From positions 1-7,117 of the forward strand of contig JAACDD010000094.1 in NCBI GenBank assembly GCA_009937085.1: a stretch of 7,117 bases of DNA, in the 5' to 3' direction. Shown here piece by piece: positions 4,948 through 7,117 of the stretch. Position 1 is the stretch's first letter. Every line of letters starts with the position of its first letter. The translations under genes and the position numbers were made by a program. The notes beneath the pieces were generated by a model that had not been told where the DNA came from, ran no database searches, and worked only from the letters and a program-made list of their open reading frames with translations. This DNA comes from Bacteroidota bacterium. GTDB lineage: Bacteria; Bacteroidota; Bacteroidia; Flavobacteriales; Flavobacteriaceae.

Positions 4948-5793
4948 GTGAAAACTTCCCCCAAATTTCTTAACCTAACCAAAGCCCAACGAAAAGGAAT
5001 GATATGGACGTTAATATTGTTTCTTTTGATACATTTTGGTATCGTCTTTTACCCCAAAAACACCCCAAAAGGGAGCGCTTATTTGCAGCTTGATAGTCTT
5101 GCGCAAATGCAAATTGAAGTACTTGCAGCAAAAAAACAGGTAAGTATTAAGGATGCCATTTATCCATTTAACCCAAATTATATTACGGATTTCAAGGCAT
5201 ATCAACTTGGTATTTCCATGGAGGTAGTATATCGTATTAGAGCCTATCGCGATGCAGGAAATTATATCACATCTGAGAAAGTATTTCAACAGCTAGCAGA
5301 ACTTTCAAACGATGAATTATTGCGCATACGCCCCTATCTTAAACTACCCAAACCCATTGCACATAAAGCCCAGAAACCAAAAAATAAACGCATCAAAAAA
5401 CAATTGAATTCGGCTACTACCACGGATTTACAACAGGTCTATGGAATAGGGGAGGCATATGCAAATCGTATCATTTCTGCACGCGACAAATTAGGTGGGT
5501 TTATTATTAAAGACCAGCTCAATGACATTTGGGGGCTCAGCCCTGAAACCCAACAGCGTTTGTGGGAACATTTTGTTCTCGATTCAATTCCAATCATTCG
5601 AAAACAAAATATAAACAATTTAACCATAGCGCAATTGGCTCAGCATTATTATGTTAGCGCATCGCTGGCAAGTAGTATAGTTGCTGTTAGAACACAAAAG
5701 GAGCATCTTTCTTCGTGGAACGACTTGGCAATCATTCAACAACTCGATTCCGTAAAAAAAGCAAGATTATCGCTATATTTGTCTTTTAATTAG
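4948..5793 (+). CDS. Membrane-anchored helix-hairpin-helix (ComEA-like) protein
   Basis: The protein has 281 residues from a GTG start, eight bases after the symporter stop. The N-terminus (FLNLTKAQRKG followed by a hydrophobic segment at about 18-35) fits flavobacterial family members, which supports the GTG over the ATG at residue 18. One transmembrane helix anchors it, with the rest probably periplasmic. Three helix-hairpin-helix units follow: residues about 74-131, starting with FNPN and containing LGISMEVVYRIRAYRDAGNY; residues about 152-209, the best conserved, with LNSATTTDLQQVYGIGEAYANRI; and a degenerate C-terminal unit, about 219-281. A basic linker (135-151) separates the first two. 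Such repeats bind DNA backbone without sequence preference; ComEA is the DNA receptor for natural transformation in other bacteria. A DNA-uptake role here is inference, and no other competence gene is in the window. Confidence 0.85.
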   Translation: MKTSPKFLNLTKAQRKGMIWTLILFLLIHFGIVFYPKNTPKGSAYLQLDSLAQMQIEVLAAKKQVSIKDAIYPFNPNYITDFKAYQLGISMEVVYRIRAYRDAGNYITSEKVFQQLAELSNDELLRIRPYLKLPKPIAHKAQKPKNKRIKKQLNSATTTDLQQVYGIGEAYANRIISARDKLGGFIIKDQLNDIWGLSPETQQRLWEHFVLDSIPIIRKQNINNLTIAQLAQHYYVSASLASSIVAVRTQKEHLSSWNDLAIIQQLDSVKKARLSLYLSFN

Positions 5794-5795
5794 CT

Positions 5796-6959
5796 ATGAA
5801 TACTGAACTACAAATGGGGCCTAGTTTTGAATTAGGAGAAACCCATAATTTGGTGGCAGCCTCTGCGCGAGACTTTGCGCAGCAATATATTGCCTCACAC
5901 GTCATGGACTGGGATGAACGCCAGTTTTTTCCTAAAGAAGTATTGCACCATGCTGGTGACATGGGTTTTATGGGTGTTCTAGTGCCCGAAATCTATGGTG
6001 GAGCAGGCTTAGGCTATTTTGAATACGCTGCAATTATTGAAGAAATTTCAAAAGTTGATCCTTCAATTGGACTATCTATTGCCGCGCACAACTCATTGTG
6101 TACCAATCATATTTTACAGTTCGGTACAGAAGATCAGAAACAGCGTTGGTTGCCAAAATTGGCTTCGGGCGAGTGGATTGGCGCATGGGGGCTTACGGAA
6201 CACAATACAGGTTCTGATGCTGGCGGTATGAATTCAACCGCCGTTCGCGATGGCGATGATTGGATTATTAGCGGTACAAAAAACTTTATCACCCATGGCA
6301 GTAGTGGCGATATTGCCGTTGTGGTAATCCGCACAGGAGAGAAAGGCGACAGCCACGGCATGACGGCTTTTGCCATTGAGCGTGGAACTCCTGGCTTTAG
6401 CGCGGGGAAAAAAGAAAATAAATTAGGTATGCGTGCGTCAGAAACCGCAGAATTGGTTTTTGATCAATGTCGTATTCCAGACGAAAATAGATTAGGTGAA
6501 GTGGGAGATGGTTTTATCCAGTCCATGAAAATTTTAGACGGTGGCCGTATATCAATTGCTGCACTTTCATTGGGAATTGCTCGTGGAGCCTATGAAGCGT
6601 CTTTAAAATATTCTTCTGAGCGTGTACAGTTTGGAAAGCCAATTAATGCGTTTCAAGGTATATCCTTTAAGTTGGCACAAATGGCAACTGATATAGAAGC
6701 ATCTGAATTGCTTATGCATAAAGCTTGCTACGAGAAGAATATGGGAAAACGAATGACCAAAATCAGTGCCATGTGTAAGCTTTTTGCTTCAGAAACTTGT
6801 GTTCGTGTAGCAAATGAGGCTGTGCAAATTTTTGGCGGATATGGGTACTCAAAAGAATACCCGGTAGAAAAATATTTACGCGATTCAAAGCTATGTACAA
6901 TAGGCGAGGGGACTTCAGAAATACAAAAAGTTGTCATTGCGAAACAAATTTTAAAATAG
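5796..6959 (+). CDS. Acyl-CoA dehydrogenase
   Basis: This FAD-dependent enzyme of 387 residues, the normal length for a soluble tetrameric acyl-CoA dehydrogenase, introduces a trans-2 double bond into acyl-CoA, passing electrons to ETF. The first family signature, GAWGLTEHNTGSDAGG, lies in the FAD-binding beta domain. The second, QIFGGYGYSKEYPVEKYLRD, lies near the C-terminus. The catalytic base is E371 in CTIGEGTSEIQ, the position used by short- and medium-chain and butyryl enzymes rather than the shifted position of isovaleryl- and long-chain types. A short- to medium-chain substrate is therefore likely, but branched-chain substrates cannot be excluded. It starts two bases after the helix-hairpin-helix gene stop, so it is probably cotranscribed. 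A TATATTTG within the end of that gene (5774-5781) might give a further promoter but lacks a spaced TTG. Confidence 0.95.
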   Translation: MNTELQMGPSFELGETHNLVAASARDFAQQYIASHVMDWDERQFFPKEVLHHAGDMGFMGVLVPEIYGGAGLGYFEYAAIIEEISKVDPSIGLSIAAHNSLCTNHILQFGTEDQKQRWLPKLASGEWIGAWGLTEHNTGSDAGGMNSTAVRDGDDWIISGTKNFITHGSSGDIAVVVIRTGEKGDSHGMTAFAIERGTPGFSAGKKENKLGMRASETAELVFDQCRIPDENRLGEVGDGFIQSMKILDGGRISIAALSLGIARGAYEASLKYSSERVQFGKPINAFQGISFKLAQMATDIEASELLMHKACYEKNMGKRMTKISAMCKLFASETCVRVANEAVQIFGGYGYSKEYPVEKYLRDSKLCTIGEGTSEIQKVVIAKQILK

Positions 6960-6962
6960 TCC

Positions 6963-6994
6963 TTGTGGGTTATTAAAAATTACTGTTATATTTG
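6963..6994 (+). promoter_or_regulatory. rpsU promoter
   Basis: A TTG at 6963-6965 is followed after 21 bases by TATATTTG (6987-6994), a full Bacteroidota promoter. It starts just after the dehydrogenase stop codon. The transcription start should fall near base 7000, leaving a leader of about 26 bases that contains the Shine-Dalgarno sequence. Confidence 0.8.
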
Positions 6995-7008
6995 CACCCT
7001 AATCATAA

Positions 7009-7019
7009 AGAAAGGAGGT
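7009..7019 (+). promoter_or_regulatory. Extended Shine-Dalgarno of rpsU
   Basis: AGAAAGGAGGT is complementary over 11 bases to the expected 3' end of Bacteroidota 16S rRNA (ACCUCCUUUCU). GGAGG ends eight bases before the ATG. No other gene in the window has a comparable site. In Bacteroidota the anti-Shine-Dalgarno is normally occluded by S21, S18 and S6, so a strong site on the S21 gene itself fits the published autoregulation model: ribosomes lacking S21 expose the anti-Shine-Dalgarno and preferentially translate rpsU. Confidence 0.9.
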
Positions 7020-7026
7020 CCGGTTC

Positions 7027-7117
7027 ATGTTAATAATTCCAATCAAAGACGGTGAAAATATCGATCGCGCACTAAAGCGCTTCAAACGTAAGTTTGATAA
7101 AACAGGAACCATGCGTC
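7027..7117 (+). CDS. rpsU: 30S ribosomal protein bS21, N-terminal part (runs off right edge)
   Basis: The first 30 codons are present, giving MLIIPIKDGENIDRALKRFK then RKFDKTGTMR, the characteristic start of flavobacterial bS21. The protein binds the small-subunit platform next to the 16S rRNA 3' tail. In Bacteroidota it takes part in hiding the anti-Shine-Dalgarno sequence, which explains why most mRNAs here lack such sites. The gene has its own promoter and a very strong ribosome binding site, and is therefore uncoupled from the dehydrogenase gene upstream. The C-terminal half lies outside the window. Confidence 0.95.
   Translation, partial: MLIIPIKDGENIDRALKRFKRKFDKTGTMR

Noticed and set aside
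5774..5781. TATATTTG before the acyl-CoA dehydrogenase as a promoter
   Set aside because: It lies inside the coding end of the preceding gene (Leu-Tyr-Leu codons) and lacks a spaced TTG, so it may be chance; mentioned only as a possibility.
1..7117. CRISPR arrays, insertion sequences, tRNA or rRNA genes, phage or defence genes
   Set aside because: No spaced direct repeats, transposase motifs, terminal inverted repeats or cloverleaf sequences were seen; the gene content is ordinary chromosomal.

Overview
The window looks like chromosomal DNA from a member of the Bacteroidota, most likely Flavobacteriaceae. Four things point there: promoters of the TTG / TAnnTTTG type, almost no Shine-Dalgarno sequences, family content typical of that group (DUF2851, a small PspC ending in SVFDL, a FNPN-type helix-hairpin-helix protein, a long AGCS symporter), and an S21 gene beginning MLIIPIKDGENIDRALKRF. 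It reads as core housekeeping DNA: no mobile element, CRISPR array, tRNA or rRNA is visible, and no stretch over 300 bases lacks a gene.

Left arm (bases 1-1282, minus strand): a marR-type regulator and a secreted YceI-family protein form a two-gene unit. Directly behind them, on the same strand, lies the start of a tryptophan operon. It has its own promoter, a 13-residue leader peptide with tandem Trp codons (MKKLTTKSLWWNS), a complete set of alternative RNA hairpins ending in an intrinsic terminator, and then the first 44 codons of trpE, cut by the window edge. The ORF track misses the leader peptide because it is so short; it is the most informative element here.

Centre (1283-1343): a 61-base divergent promoter region with opposed -7 boxes and a small inverted repeat that could be the MarR operator.

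Right arm (1344-7117, plus strand): a rhodanese lipoprotein, a DUF2851 protein, a small PspC-domain membrane protein, an AGCS sodium:amino-acid symporter, a membrane-anchored ComEA-like helix-hairpin-helix protein, an acyl-CoA dehydrogenase, and the start of rpsU. Gaps are 2 to 15 bases up to the dehydrogenase, so cotranscription is likely, with an extra promoter before pspC. rpsU has its own promoter and the only strong Shine-Dalgarno sequence in the window, an 11-base match to the expected 16S rRNA 3' end. This fits the known model in which Bacteroidota ribosomes hide their anti-Shine-Dalgarno with S21 and so autoregulate rpsU.

I see no wholly new multi-gene system. The items most worth following are the flavobacterial trp attenuator, the rpsU Shine-Dalgarno switch, and a repeated layout in which the -7 box lies 4-5 bases before the start codon, implying leaderless mRNAs, including for the attenuator's own leader peptide.
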